From Syntrophomonas sp. UBA5288 (GTDB taxonomy: Bacteria > Bacillota > Syntrophomonadia > Syntrophomonadales > Syntrophomonadaceae), in assembly GCA_002408445.1 (NCBI GenBank), contig DHSK01000021.1, positions 1 through 43,253 on the forward strand: a stretch of DNA of 43,253 nucleotides. The letters are read 5' to 3'. The notes under the pieces are model-generated. The model worked only from the letters and a program-made list of their open reading frames with translations, did not search any database and was not told the DNA's origin. This document shows positions 1 to 8,599 of the stretch, in pieces. Positions within the stretch are counted from its first letter, which is position 1; every line of letters begins with the position of its first letter. A program made the translations under genes and the position numbers.

Positions 1-1364
1 TCGAGATTACCGAGATATTGTTCACCGTCTTTTATTTCAAAATCTCCCTCTACCCGCAGACTAAGGTTGCGGATTATAGCTTTGCCTCCATTGTGGTAAT
101 TGACCGATATAGACTGAGGATTGTCCAGGCCTAGTGTGGGCGGAACTTCTACCGCGGTTAAAACAAACTTTGCTTCTTGATTGACCGGGACGCTGATGAC
201 TTCTTTCTCGGTCAGTTTGTTGCCTTTACTATCCTGATAATCGATATCCGCGTTGATGTTATAGGTCTGGCTTTCGGCATTGGCTTTAGGTTTAAACATA
301 AGGGTTTTTTGAATTTTGCCTTGGGCATCCAGTCGGGCAACATAAAATGAATTGCTGTTTCCTACCGGGGAAAACACCTGCCCGTCGGAATTAAGACTTA
401 TCTTAATATTATGTACCGCAGTAGTCTCACTGGTATTAGCCAGGGTGAGAGTGAGAGGAAAAACCGTTCCGGGTATGACCGTCCCGGCCCCGCAATCATA
501 GCTTTCCAGAATAATGCGGGGAGTGAACTCGTCCTGGCTGTCCTTGCCGGCTACCGGAAGGTAGACCTTGCTATCCCTGGTGTACTCCTGATTGTATTCA
601 TCTTTATATTTTATATTCAGGTCAAGGGTGTAGGTGCCGGTTTTGACTTCCCGGTCCACCAGGATCTTAAAAGTACCCGTTTTGATTTCGCCGGCTTGCA
701 TTTTGCCAATATAGTAGGTGTCGGGCCATTTGTCCAGGCTGATACCATCGGCTGAAAATCCGCTCAGGCGCAGTTCAATATTCTGCACGACCAGGTCGCC
801 ATCGTTTTTCATCTGCAAATTTATCATGGTTGATCTGCCGGCAGGAAGTTTCTCCGCGTCGAATTTCACATCGATGCATTGCAGAAGGGGCTGCCGGTAA
901 GAATTTACGATTTTGACGTAAACCGTGCCCGAAGTCTGTCCGCTTGAACCGGATGGAGTAGTATAACTGATATTTACCGTGATGGGATAGGTACCTGATT
1001 TAACATTGGGAGGTATGGTGACATTAAAGCTGGCCGTGGTCGAACCGGGATCGATTGATGAGGTATGATAATTGTAAGACATTTTGTTGCTTTTGAAAGG
1101 GAATTTGTCCGGGTCGCTGACTGACAATGAAACATCAACATTATTGGCAGAACCGGAACCGGTATTTTCTATTGGGATAGAAAGGTTGATTTTCTCTCCT
1201 GCTTTATATTCAGGCATCCAGCTGTCATTGGCTATGAGGATATGGGGCTCACCGCGGGGAACTGACATATCCGAATCATCAGCCGCAGCACTGAGGGGAC
1301 AGAGAGCATTGGACATAAAGATGCAAAGGGTTAAGAGCAGATAGATAGCTTTCCGTTTCATCAT
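1..1364 (-). CDS. COG1361-type exported surface protein, C-terminus cut by window edge
   Basis: The minus-strand frame is open from the ATG at 1364 to base 1, about 454 codons, and continues beyond the window. It starts with two Met codons, a basic stretch and a hydrophobic core ending near SAAADD, which is a typical signal peptide. The rest is a string of beta-sandwich repeats of the CARDB/COG1361 type, with phrases such as IPIENTGSGSANNVDVSL and LPLTLTLANT-like segments that recur about every 100-120 residues. Its ATG overlaps the stop of the ABC ATPase upstream (ATGA), so the two are translationally coupled. Known relatives are extracellular repeats joined or adjacent to MacB/FtsX-type exporters, and a permease may follow outside the window. 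The coupling suggests an export or envelope function; the substrate is unknown. Confidence 0.85.
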   Translation of the reverse strand, partial: MMKRKAIYLLLTLCIFMSNALCPLSAAADDSDMSVPRGEPHILIANDSWMPEYKAGEKINLSIPIENTGSGSANNVDVSLSVSDPDKFPFKSNKMSYNYHTSSIDPGSTTASFNVTIPPNVKSGTYPITVNISYTTPSGSSGQTSGTVYVKIVNSYRQPLLQCIDVKFDAEKLPAGRSTMINLQMKNDGDLVVQNIELRLSGFSADGISLDKWPDTYYIGKMQAGEIKTGTFKILVDREVKTGTYTLDLNIKYKDEYNQEYTRDSKVYLPVAGKDSQDEFTPRIILESYDCGAGTVIPGTVFPLTLTLANTSETTAVHNIKISLNSDGQVFSPVGNSNSFYVARLDAQGKIQKTLMFKPKANAESQTYNINADIDYQDSKGNKLTEKEVISVPVNQEAKFVLTAVEVPPTLGLDNPQSISVNYHNGGKAIIRNLSLRVEGDFEIKDGEQYLGNL

Positions 1365-2071
1365 GAAATTACCTCTCTTTTAGAATTATTCTCAATCCGT
1401 TCAATGTTTCCGTCCAGGATATGGACGATTCGATCAGCATAGTCGGCTACATTGGCGTCATGGGTGACGATGATCAGGGTTTGATGATGCTCCCGGGCCA
1501 TCCGCACCATTAGCTGCATGACTTCCTTGCTGGTTTTGGAATCCAGATTTCCCGTAGGCTCATCGGCAAAAACTACGGGAGGATTACTGACAAAGGCGCG
1601 GGCAATACCTACTCTTTGCTGCTGGCCGCCGCTCATCTGGGAAGGTTTATGATTCCGGTGTTGTTTAAGTCCTACGGCTTCCAGCATTTTTAAAGCGCGT
1701 TTATCCCGGATATCTTTGTTTATACCCCGGAAAGTCAAGGGCAGGCTGACATTCTCCAGGGCATTTAAGGTGGGCAGCAGATTATAGGATTGGAATACAA
1801 ATCCTATAAATTTTTGCCTGAAGCGGGCCAGTTGCCTTTCACTCATCTTAGCAATGTTGTAACCGCGAATATGTATACTGCCCCGGGTGGGTTTTTCCAG
1901 ACCTGCCATCATATTGAGCAGAGTCGATTTGCCTGAACCGGAGGTGCCTAAGACGCAGCATATCTCACCACTGGCGATCTGCATGGATATGTTGTCCAGT
2001 GCAACTATCTTTTCGTTTCCTACCCGGTATACTTTTCTAAGCCGATCAATTTCTATGATGTATTTTTCGAT
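1361..2071 (-). CDS. MacB/LolD-type ABC transporter ATPase with a non-standard (ATC) start
   Basis: This ATPase would power a MacB/FtsX-type transporter on the cytoplasmic face. Walker A (GTSGSGKST, about residues 42-50), the signature MSGGQQQRVGIARA, Walker B with VVFADEPTGNLD and the H-loop VTHDAN are all intact. The first ATG (1984) would give 207 residues and would remove the first beta strands that family members have before Walker A. Reading upstream in frame gives a normal N-terminus (IEIDRLRKVYRVGNEK, then VALDNISMQ) back to a TAA at 2075-2077, with no ATG, GTG or TTG. A strong GGGAGGG at 2078-2084 lies six bases before an ATC at 2069-2071, which I take as the start (236 aa). A start-codon mutation or a sequence error would be the alternative. 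The stop overlaps the start of the surface-protein gene. Confidence 0.85.
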   Translation of the reverse strand: MEKYIIEIDRLRKVYRVGNEKIVALDNISMQIASGEICCVLGTSGSGKSTLLNMMAGLEKPTRGSIHIRGYNIAKMSERQLARFRQKFIGFVFQSYNLLPTLNALENVSLPLTFRGINKDIRDKRALKMLEAVGLKQHRNHKPSQMSGGQQQRVGIARAFVSNPPVVFADEPTGNLDSKTSKEVMQLMVRMAREHHQTLIIVTHDANVADYADRIVHILDGNIERIENNSKREVIS

Positions 2072-2076
2072 TTTTT

Positions 2077-2084
2077 ACCCTCCC
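2077..2084 (-). promoter_or_regulatory. Strong ribosome binding site that decides an ATC start
   Basis: GGGAGGGT on the minus strand sits six bases before the in-frame ATC at 2069-2071 and overlaps the in-frame TAA. No ATG, GTG or TTG in the ATPase frame lies within reach of it, so the site itself argues for the unusual start. Confidence 0.6.
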
Positions 2085-2173
2085 ATCCTTCTTTATACTT
2101 ATTTATCCGTCTATATTGTTAATTATGGAATAAAAAACAAGAACTTTCACGCAAAAAATTGGTGCGAGGGTGG

Positions 2174-3595
2174 TTAAGGCTGGGTCTGCGGGTCGGGTTC
2201 ATTCAGCAGGCTGCGTTCAATGGAGAATTTGCCGTCGGAGGGATGATAGCTGATTAAATCAACTGCTATCGGGTTTTGCCCGGGCTGCATGTATAATATC
2301 ATGGCGGAATAGGGTACACCGGCTTCGGAATAGACCCCGCGCAGACCGGATGCTCCGGTTGAACCGGGATTAAGCAATGCAGTCTGATGCGATTCCCGTA
2401 TGCTGGTCCGGTGCAGGTGACCGCTTATTACCACCGGGGCCAGGCCGGCCAATTTTTCTGCATAGCGGGGGTTGTGTATCACAATGATGTCAGGTTTGCC
2501 CTGCGTGTCCAGACTGTTAAGCACGTCGTTATATTGTTTTTCAAGCTCGGCATTGGAGTCATTACGGTCGGAGTTAATAACCCGGGTGCTGCTCGAAAGC
2601 GGGTCAGGTACCCCCAGGAGGCGAAACCCTTCAACTTCAATGACATTTCCATCCAGGACATGAGTATTGGGAAGTGTACGCATTAAATCAGTTACTTCAG
2701 GAGTATCATGGTTGCCGGGTTCGAATACCTGGGGAATACGGATCTGCTTTAGCTGTTCGGCCAGGTTTACCTCCAGCGGTGAACCATAGTCAGTGAGGTC
2801 ACCGGCATTTATCAGCAACTGAATATTAAAGTTATTAACAATTGACCGGGTTAGTTCCAGGCCTACCGGATTGGAATGCATATCGCTGACGATCAATATA
2901 CGTTTTACTTCTGAAGTGCCATCCGGATCACCCAGAACCGGAAGGGAATCCATTTTGCCAAATAGTATGCGGATATTGCTTAATACCTGGGAAGTATTAT
3001 TCTGCAATTGATCCAAATTATTCAGCATTTGCTCTCCAACTCTCATCATATCAGGAGCCAAAGCAATTACGCCGTCGTATTCTGGTTCGGTGAAGGCTTT
3101 GGCCTCAAATGTATTCATTCCCCACCATAAAACTGCCAGTACCAAGAGTAGGCTGATCAGGCCGCTGCTTGCTATATAACGTATACGCGGGCGCAATAAG
3201 GCCCACACCAGTATCATCGCACCCAACCCGGCAAGGAGTAATTGTTTGATAAGAAAGGGCAGGAGATAATTCTTTAAACCCTGCAGCATGTGCATCCCCA
3301 TGGTGTCCTGAATCTGCTTGAGTACTTGATCATCCTTTACCACTCCGGCGTCTATGCGTTCGAGTCGCATAGACAGTTGAAAAGGAGCGGCGTGAGTTTG
3401 GGCAGTCAGAGTACCTACCGGGGGCAAATCAATTACGGTTTGCCCGCTGCAGGCCGGTTGCAGGGCAAATTCAACTGTAAAGCCATTTACCTTGTAGCTG
3501 CTGGGGCCAAACATGGTAACTGTAAGGATCGCTCCTGCTATTCCGGTAAGGATAATAAGGACCAATTGTATCCATTTATTCTTAAACCACTGCAA
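2174..3595 (-). CDS. Membrane-anchored calcineurin-like metallophosphoesterase
   Basis: The 473-residue protein has one membrane segment at about 9-29 and two more at about 113-134 and 143-160, followed by a metallophosphoesterase domain from about 230. The metal-binding motifs are all present: DMH (238-240), GDLTD (265-269), GNHD (294-297), a lone His in VIHNP, and GHLH near the C-terminus. With the N-terminal segment anchoring it, about 75 residues between the first and second segments probably lie outside. It is likely a two-metal phosphohydrolase or phosphodiesterase at the membrane; the substrate cannot be told. The start is TTG at 3595, preceded by AAGGAG at eight bases. It is transcribed toward the ABC ATPase, about 100 bases away, and could be in the same transcript. 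Confidence 0.88.
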   Translation of the reverse strand: MQWFKNKWIQLVLIILTGIAGAILTVTMFGPSSYKVNGFTVEFALQPACSGQTVIDLPPVGTLTAQTHAAPFQLSMRLERIDAGVVKDDQVLKQIQDTMGMHMLQGLKNYLLPFLIKQLLLAGLGAMILVWALLRPRIRYIASSGLISLLLVLAVLWWGMNTFEAKAFTEPEYDGVIALAPDMMRVGEQMLNNLDQLQNNTSQVLSNIRILFGKMDSLPVLGDPDGTSEVKRILIVSDMHSNPVGLELTRSIVNNFNIQLLINAGDLTDYGSPLEVNLAEQLKQIRIPQVFEPGNHDTPEVTDLMRTLPNTHVLDGNVIEVEGFRLLGVPDPLSSSTRVINSDRNDSNAELEKQYNDVLNSLDTQGKPDIIVIHNPRYAEKLAGLAPVVISGHLHRTSIRESHQTALLNPGSTGASGLRGVYSEAGVPYSAMILYMQPGQNPIAVDLISYHPSDGKFSIERSLLNEPDPQTQP

Positions 3596-3890
3596 TATAG
3601 TTGCTCCTTATAGGCTAAAGTTTGGCATGTGTTATATTATCATGTATCAGTATAACATGGAATGAGCTTTTATACTGCCCTTCAGCTTTTGCCCTGAACC
3701 TTCAGGCCCGGTTAGAATTTGAGGAAATTAATTGACCTGAATCGTAATTTTATAAATTTATAGAAGGGTTTTGAAGAAGAGAACTGAATAATTTAGTATA
3801 AAAAGCAATGCAAGGCAATTTGTGGGATTGTCGGCTGGATAATATGTGTCTGATGTCAGTTTACCTTGTATGTAAAAAGGAGGTTAATGT

Positions 3891-5384
3891 ATGTTGCGGC
3901 GAAGTCTGTGTGCAGTATTGGTTGTCGGTTTGTTATTGGTGGCAGTTGGTCCGGTAATGGCAGCTCCGGCTGTTGTGCTGGATGGTCAGGAAATATCATT
4001 TGATGTTACACCGGTGATTAAGGATGGAATTACCATGGTACCGTTACGAACCATTGTCGAACAATTGGGTGCGGAAGTATACTGGGACGATTACACCAGG
4101 ACGGTTACAGCGTTAAAGGATGACCTGTCGCTGAAACTTCAAGCCGGCAATCGTAATGCTTGGATAAACGGTGAAACAGTAACACTTGAAGCTCCCCCTG
4201 AAATAATATATAACGGTAGTATGATGATTCCGCTGAAATCTGTCAGTGCGGCGTTTGGGGTTTCCGTAGATTGGATGGAATGGGATACGGAACAGACTCC
4301 GATTAATATAATAGCTGCACCGGGCGAAGAGCATCCTGTCGGTTTAAACCTGGAATTAACCGGACCGCTGGCCCAATATGGCAACAGTTTGAACAAGGGA
4401 GTTCAATTGGCTCTTAAGGAGAATGAAGACCTGGGCTTAAAACTGGTCATCATAAACTGTAATTCCAACGCCGAGCAAGCTTATGAAGCCAGCCAAAGAT
4501 TGCTGAAATATAATATTATTGCTCAAATCGGCCCCTTAAGCAGCGGCAATGTGCAAGGATGTGCTCCCTTGCTTACAGCAGCCAAGACTCCCTTGCTGGC
4601 ACCGGCCGCTACTGCGCCTGCTATTACGGTAAATCCTGATACAGGTGAAGTTTACCATAATATTTTTAGAGTATGCTTTAAGGACCCTCTGCAAGGTAAC
4701 CTTATGGCTAACTTTGCCGTCAAGGAGTTGAAAGCCAAAACTTGTGCTATAATTCGTAACAATAACAGCGGCTACAGCAATAGTTTAACTGACTCATTTA
4801 AAACCAGTTTTAGCGCGGCAGGCGGTCAGGTTGTGCTGGAAGATAGTTATGAACATGGTGATAAAGATTTTACGGAAATACTGCTAAAACTTAAAAACCA
4901 AAAATTTGATTTTCTTTATTTACCGGGATATTACCAGGAAGCGGGATTATTCATAAAACAGGCCCGGGCTATGGGAATTAATCAGCCTATAGGCGGTGGG
5001 GACGGATGGAATGCACCGAGTATTGTCACCTTAGCCGGTGCCCAGGCATTGAATAACACTTATTTTACAGATCATTTTTGTGTGGGTGACCCTGACAAGG
5101 CCGTAGCTGAATTCGCTGACAGTTACAAAAAATTTTACGGTCAAATGCCGGATATGTTTGCCGCATTGGGGTATGATAGTGTGATGATATTGTGTGAGGC
5201 GATCCGCGATGCTCAATCATATAATCCGGAGGACATCACAGCCGGTCTGGCTAATATCAAAGATTTTACCGGAGTAACCGGCAAGATGACCATGGGTGAA
5301 GATCATAACCCGATTAAATCCGGTGTGATCATGGAGTTTAAAGAGGGGCAGCAGGTCTTTAAAATGAGGATTCTCCCAGATTAA
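3891..5384 (+). CDS. Stalk-domain / branched-chain amino-acid-type ABC substrate-binding fusion protein
   Basis: The 497-residue protein has a signal peptide (residues 1-25, ending VMAAPA), then a copper-amine-oxidase N-terminal-like domain (about 26-140, with the marker VPLRTIVEQLGAEVYWDD), then a LivJ-type periplasmic binding domain (about 150-497; marker LTGPLAQYGNSLNKGVQLALKEN, split here as LTGPLAQYGNS and KGVQLALKEN). The stalk domain is known as a surface-anchoring or carbohydrate-binding module in Clostridia, so it may tether the sensor or binding protein in the cell wall in place of a lipid anchor; there is no lipobox. No permease or ATPase of the Liv type lies next to it. A clear AAAGGAGG lies six to seven bases before the ATG. 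The cardiolipin synthase gene follows after 32 bases. Confidence 0.87.
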   Translation: MLRRSLCAVLVVGLLLVAVGPVMAAPAVVLDGQEISFDVTPVIKDGITMVPLRTIVEQLGAEVYWDDYTRTVTALKDDLSLKLQAGNRNAWINGETVTLEAPPEIIYNGSMMIPLKSVSAAFGVSVDWMEWDTEQTPINIIAAPGEEHPVGLNLELTGPLAQYGNSLNKGVQLALKENEDLGLKLVIINCNSNAEQAYEASQRLLKYNIIAQIGPLSSGNVQGCAPLLTAAKTPLLAPAATAPAITVNPDTGEVYHNIFRVCFKDPLQGNLMANFAVKELKAKTCAIIRNNNSGYSNSLTDSFKTSFSAAGGQVVLEDSYEHGDKDFTEILLKLKNQKFDFLYLPGYYQEAGLFIKQARAMGINQPIGGGDGWNAPSIVTLAGAQALNNTYFTDHFCVGDPDKAVAEFADSYKKFYGQMPDMFAALGYDSVMILCEAIRDAQSYNPEDITAGLANIKDFTGVTGKMTMGEDHNPIKSGVIMEFKEGQQVFKMRILPD

Positions 5385-5416
5385 ATCAACTTCCGGCAGC
5401 TTGAAACAGGAGAGGT

Positions 5417-6979
5417 ATGAAAATAAAAAGGGAATTGAGAAAAAAATTAATGCTTAGAAAACTGTTAGTATCCAGAGCTGTTTTTTTCGGAATTGCCATC
5501 ACAGCGCAATTGCTGATTTTGATCGCTATCATTACACGATTCAACGAGTATTTTGTTTTATTTTATAGCATAAGTATCTTGATCAGCATCCTGGCTCTGA
5601 TATGGATTATAAATGATAATTACAATCCGGTTTATAAGATTGCGTGGATCATTCCGATCCTGCTGTTTCCGATTTTTGGCGGACTGTTTTATCTCTTTTT
5701 TGCAGGAAACCGACTGAGCAACCGCAGAAAGCAAAAAATGATATCTATCGCCGAGAATGCCCGGAATGCCCTTATGATGGACTCGATTATTGTGAACGAG
5801 ATTCAGTCGCAAAATGAGACAGCGTATAACCAGGTTACCTATATTCAAAATAGTTCTTATTGTCCCCCGTATCATAATTGGATTAGTGAATACCTGCCGA
5901 CTGGAGAAGTGATATTTGAAAGGCTGAAGGAAGAACTCGAAAAGGCAGAAAATTTCATTTTTTTGGAGTATTTTATTATTGATGAAGGGATAATGTGGAA
6001 CAGTATTCTCGATATTTTAATTAAAAAGGTGAAGCAAGGCGTAGACGTCCGTATTATTTACGATGATCTGGGCTGCATGACTACCCTTCCGTATGGATAT
6101 GATAAAAAGCTGGCCCGGGCCGGTATCAAATGCTGTGTTTTCAATCGCATGATTCCGGTGCTGTCTCCCCGCCTGAACAACCGGGATCATCGTAAAATTG
6201 CCATAATTGACGGAACTACCGGATTTACCGGCGGAATTAACCTGGCTGATGAGTATATAAATGCGATTGAGAAGTACGGACATTGGAAGGATTCCGCCAT
6301 CATGCTCAAAGGAAAGGCGGTATGGAATTTAACAGTCATGTTTTTGTCAATGTGGGATTATCTTGGCCAGGTTGAAGAGCATATTGACCGCTTCCGCCCG
6401 TATTTTTTCTCCGACACAAACCAGGTAAGGGACGGATATGTTCAACCTTTCAGCGACAGCCCCCTGGATGATGAACCGGTAGGGGAAACGGTGTACCTGA
6501 ATTTAATCAACAAAGCCAGGCGTTATGTCTATATCACCACTCCTTATTTAATCATTGGTCATGAGATAGTAACCGCATTGGGTGCGGCAGCCAAAGGCGG
6601 TGTCGATGTACGTATAATTACTCCTCACCATCCGGACAAGTGGTATGTTCATGCCGTTACCAGATCTTATTATAAAACCCTCATAGATAACGGGGTGAAA
6701 ATCTATGAGTATCTGCCTGGTTTCATCCATTCCAAAAGCTTTGTAGTAGATGACGAATATGCTGTGGTAGGCACCATCAACATGGATTATCGGAGTCTCT
6801 ATTTGCATTTTGAATGCGGTGTCTGGATGTATCAATGCAAGAGTATTTTTGATATAAAGAATGATTTTTTAAATACACTCCAAATCTGCAAAAATATTAC
6901 CCCGGCAGATATTCAGCAAATTAAATGGTACAAAGCGGTGATGCGTTCAGTTTTGCGGGTTTTTTCTCCCTTGATGTAA
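5417..6979 (+). CDS. cls: Cardiolipin synthase
   Basis: The 520-residue protein joins two phosphatidylglycerol molecules into cardiolipin and glycerol in the cytoplasmic membrane. Three hydrophobic N-terminal segments (about 20-42, 45-68, 74-96) are followed by two phospholipase D domains. The catalytic HKD motifs are complete: HRKIAIIDGTTGFTGG starting at residue 258 and HSKSFVVDDEYAVVGT starting at 438. Length and domain order match bacterial ClsA-type enzymes. The ATG has AGGAGAGG a few bases upstream. It follows the substrate-binding protein gene by 32 bases and probably shares its transcript. A new promoter for htpX starts right after its stop. Confidence 0.93.
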   Translation: MKIKRELRKKLMLRKLLVSRAVFFGIAITAQLLILIAIITRFNEYFVLFYSISILISILALIWIINDNYNPVYKIAWIIPILLFPIFGGLFYLFFAGNRLSNRRKQKMISIAENARNALMMDSIIVNEIQSQNETAYNQVTYIQNSSYCPPYHNWISEYLPTGEVIFERLKEELEKAENFIFLEYFIIDEGIMWNSILDILIKKVKQGVDVRIIYDDLGCMTTLPYGYDKKLARAGIKCCVFNRMIPVLSPRLNNRDHRKIAIIDGTTGFTGGINLADEYINAIEKYGHWKDSAIMLKGKAVWNLTVMFLSMWDYLGQVEEHIDRFRPYFFSDTNQVRDGYVQPFSDSPLDDEPVGETVYLNLINKARRYVYITTPYLIIGHEIVTALGAAAKGGVDVRIITPHHPDKWYVHAVTRSYYKTLIDNGVKIYEYLPGFIHSKSFVVDDEYAVVGTINMDYRSLYLHFECGVWMYQCKSIFDIKNDFLNTLQICKNITPADIQQIKWYKAVMRSVLRVFSPLM

Positions 6980-6987
6980 AATGCATC

Positions 6988-7016
6988 TTGCGTACTTTTT
7001 ATCCATCCAGTATAAT
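6988..7016 (+). promoter_or_regulatory. Promoter of the htpX riboswitch transcript
   Basis: TTGCGT (6988-6993) and a perfect TATAAT (7011-7016) are 17 bases apart. This places transcription start near 7023, exactly at the 5' end of the riboswitch aptamer. Confidence 0.75.
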
Positions 7017-7022
7017 TTGCTT

Positions 7023-7140
7023 AAGCAAAGGGGAGTAACTGGATTAGACAGAATCAACATCATGGTCTTGCGGCCTGGTTCTGTCAGCCTAAATCGGCTT
7101 AGTGAGACCTTTGCCTCCATTGGAGGCAAAGGTCTTTTTT
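7023..7140 (+). ncRNA. yybP-ykoY (manganese) riboswitch with terminator expression platform
   Basis: The region contains the conserved blocks of this RNA family in order: AAAGGGGAGTA (7027-7037), ACATCA (7057-7062), GTCAGCC (7083-7089) and GTGAGACCTTTGCC (7103-7116). The AAAGG at 7027 can pair with CCTTT at 7108 to close stem P1. The same CCTTTGCCTCC strand also forms the left arm of a perfect 14-bp terminator hairpin (7106-7134) followed by six T. Ligand-stabilised P1 and the terminator therefore exclude each other. In this family Mn2+ binding turns expression on, so htpX would be induced by manganese. The class assignment is by eye. Confidence 0.87.
7106..7140 (+). terminator. Riboswitch-controlled intrinsic terminator
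   Basis: Left arm GACCTTTGCCTCCA (7106-7119) and right arm TGGAGGCAAAGGTC (7121-7134) are perfect complements and are followed by a T run. The left arm shares bases with riboswitch stem P1. Confidence 0.88.
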
Positions 7141-7197
7141 CTTATAAAGATTTCCCGGCTTTGCTTATTAGTATGATTTAAGATTGGAGGAAGAGAA

Positions 7198-8046
7198 ATG
7201 AATACCTTAAAAACCGGTTTATTGATGGCGGGTTTATCCGTTCTGCTGGTTATGGCAGGAAGCGCCATCGGCGGACAGCAGGGAGCGGTAATTTTCTTTG
7301 TGATTTCCCTCGGTATGAACTTTTTCAGTTATTATTACAGTGATAAGATGGTCATCCGAATGACGGGAGCACAGCCGGTCTCAGAACACGAAGCACCTGA
7401 GTTGTATTCAATTATTCGCAAATTGTCGGCTAATGCTGGAATCCCGGTCCCTAAACTGTATGTTACGCCGACAGAACAGCCCAATGCTTTTGCGACCGGG
7501 CGTTCTCCGCAGCATGCGGCGGTAGCTGTTACCAGAGGTTTATTAAGAGTTCTGGACCACAACGAAGTGGAGGGTGTAATTGCCCACGAACTGGCTCATA
7601 TCAAAAATCGGGATATCCTTATCGGCACTATTGCTGCATCCATGGCCGGAGCCATATCAATGATAGCCAACATTGCGCAATGGGGCATGATTTTCGGTGG
7701 ATTCCGCGGGGATGACGACGAAGGCGGAAGCAGTTTGCTTGGCAGCCTTTTGGTAATGCTGGTGGCTCCGATTGCAGCCATGCTTATTCAAATGGCGGTT
7801 TCCAGGTCCAGAGAATATATGGCTGATGCGACGGGAGCTCGATTGGCTGGCCAAACGGCAGGCTTGAGCAATGCGCTTCTAAAATTGGAACGTGCATCAT
7901 TGCAACTGCCTATGGAGGTGAATCCTGCTGTATCACACATGTTTATTGTACAACCCCTGACCGCATCTTCCATATCCCGCCTTTTCAGTACCCATCCAGC
8001 TACAGCGGACCGGGTGGAGAAATTACGGGCATTGAAGGTTAATTAA
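7198..8046 (+). CDS. htpX: M48 family membrane metallopeptidase HtpX
   Basis: The 282-residue membrane protease is a zinc endopeptidase that degrades misfolded or damaged membrane proteins. Two hydrophobic segments occupy residues 6-40, the zinc motif HELAH is at 130-134, two further membrane segments are at about 145-165 and 180-202, and the third ligand region SREYMADATG follows. The order and size match HtpX. It starts at an ATG with TGGAGGAAG upstream, about 58 bases after the riboswitch terminator. The gene is thus expected to respond to Mn2+ rather than only to envelope stress, which is unusual for this protease. A hairpin terminator follows the stop. Confidence 0.94.
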   Translation: MNTLKTGLLMAGLSVLLVMAGSAIGGQQGAVIFFVISLGMNFFSYYYSDKMVIRMTGAQPVSEHEAPELYSIIRKLSANAGIPVPKLYVTPTEQPNAFATGRSPQHAAVAVTRGLLRVLDHNEVEGVIAHELAHIKNRDILIGTIAASMAGAISMIANIAQWGMIFGGFRGDDDEGGSSLLGSLLVMLVAPIAAMLIQMAVSRSREYMADATGARLAGQTAGLSNALLKLERASLQLPMEVNPAVSHMFIVQPLTASSISRLFSTHPATADRVEKLRALKVN

Positions 8047-8066
8047 CCTGCCGCTTTATTGATCCG

Positions 8067-8096
8067 GAAGCCTCTGCATATCGGAGGCTTCACTTT
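8067..8096 (+). terminator. Terminator of htpX
   Basis: GAAGCCTC (8067-8074) pairs with GAGGCTTC (8084-8091), followed by a short T run. Confidence 0.72.
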
Positions 8097-8126
8097 TGCA
8101 ATGGCGCAGCATTCCTGGTTTGACGT

Positions 8127-8148
8127 AAAAAAGCCCCCGCAGGGGCTT
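8127..8148 (-). terminator. Terminator of the coiled-coil protein gene
   Basis: On the minus strand AAGCCCC, a four-base loop and GGGGCTT are followed by a run of T. It lies 13 bases after the stop at 8162. Confidence 0.82.
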
Positions 8149-8161
8149 GGTAATACGCTTA

Positions 8162-8527
8162 TTAAAGTAGGGACTGGACAAGGTTATGCATAATAAATGC
8201 AAACGTAGATAGCTTTTGCATAGTTTTAATATCTCCGCTAAATTTACTGATTCTGTCCATGATTTTTCGTAATTGATTTTCGGCTGCCTCTTTGTCCTGC
8301 GATACGCTCATAGCAAAGATCTCGGTGATTATTTCCAATATTTCCTCTTGCTTTTCTCCATTGGCCCTTAATAAAACAACGAGATCATTTAGTATCTCCG
8401 TATTCTTTTCTTCAGAGGTTTGCTTATTTTGCTCTTCTCTGTGTTTTCTTTCACTAATGGCATCAAACATCTTTTGACCTTCTTCTTCTATGCGTGCAAC
8501 GTCCGCTTTAAGTTTTTGATAGTCCAA
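8162..8527 (-). CDS. Small coiled-coil protein of unknown function
   Basis: I do not recognise this 121-residue protein. It is highly charged and almost wholly helical, with heptad-like patterns through ADVARIEEEGQKMFDAIS and EKQEEILEIITEIFAMSV, and no signal peptide or membrane segment. The start is a TTG at 8527 with AGGAGG seven bases upstream; a longer reading from 8563 would place that ribosome binding site inside the coding region. It lies downstream of the glycosyltransferase-like gene on the same strand (gap about 70 bases) and ends at a good terminator, so they may be one transcript. A structural or scaffolding role is possible but unsupported. Confidence 0.72.
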   Translation of the reverse strand: MDYQKLKADVARIEEEGQKMFDAISERKHREEQNKQTSEEKNTEILNDLVVLLRANGEKQEEILEIITEIFAMSVSQDKEAAENQLRKIMDRISKFSGDIKTMQKLSTFAFIMHNLVQSLL

Positions 8528-8599
8528 AATATACACCTCCTGTTTATCAACATTATATAGCAAAACCGAGCCATTTAAACAGCGTAATATCTTATTGAT

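Noticed and set aside
411..1344. Plus-strand readings opposite the first surface protein
   Set aside because: They are shadows of the continuous minus-strand gene, which has a signal peptide and repeats.
3720..3775. Promoter candidate before the substrate-binding protein (TTGACC with A/T-rich -10)
   Set aside because: No -10 at an acceptable spacing (13 or 21 bases).
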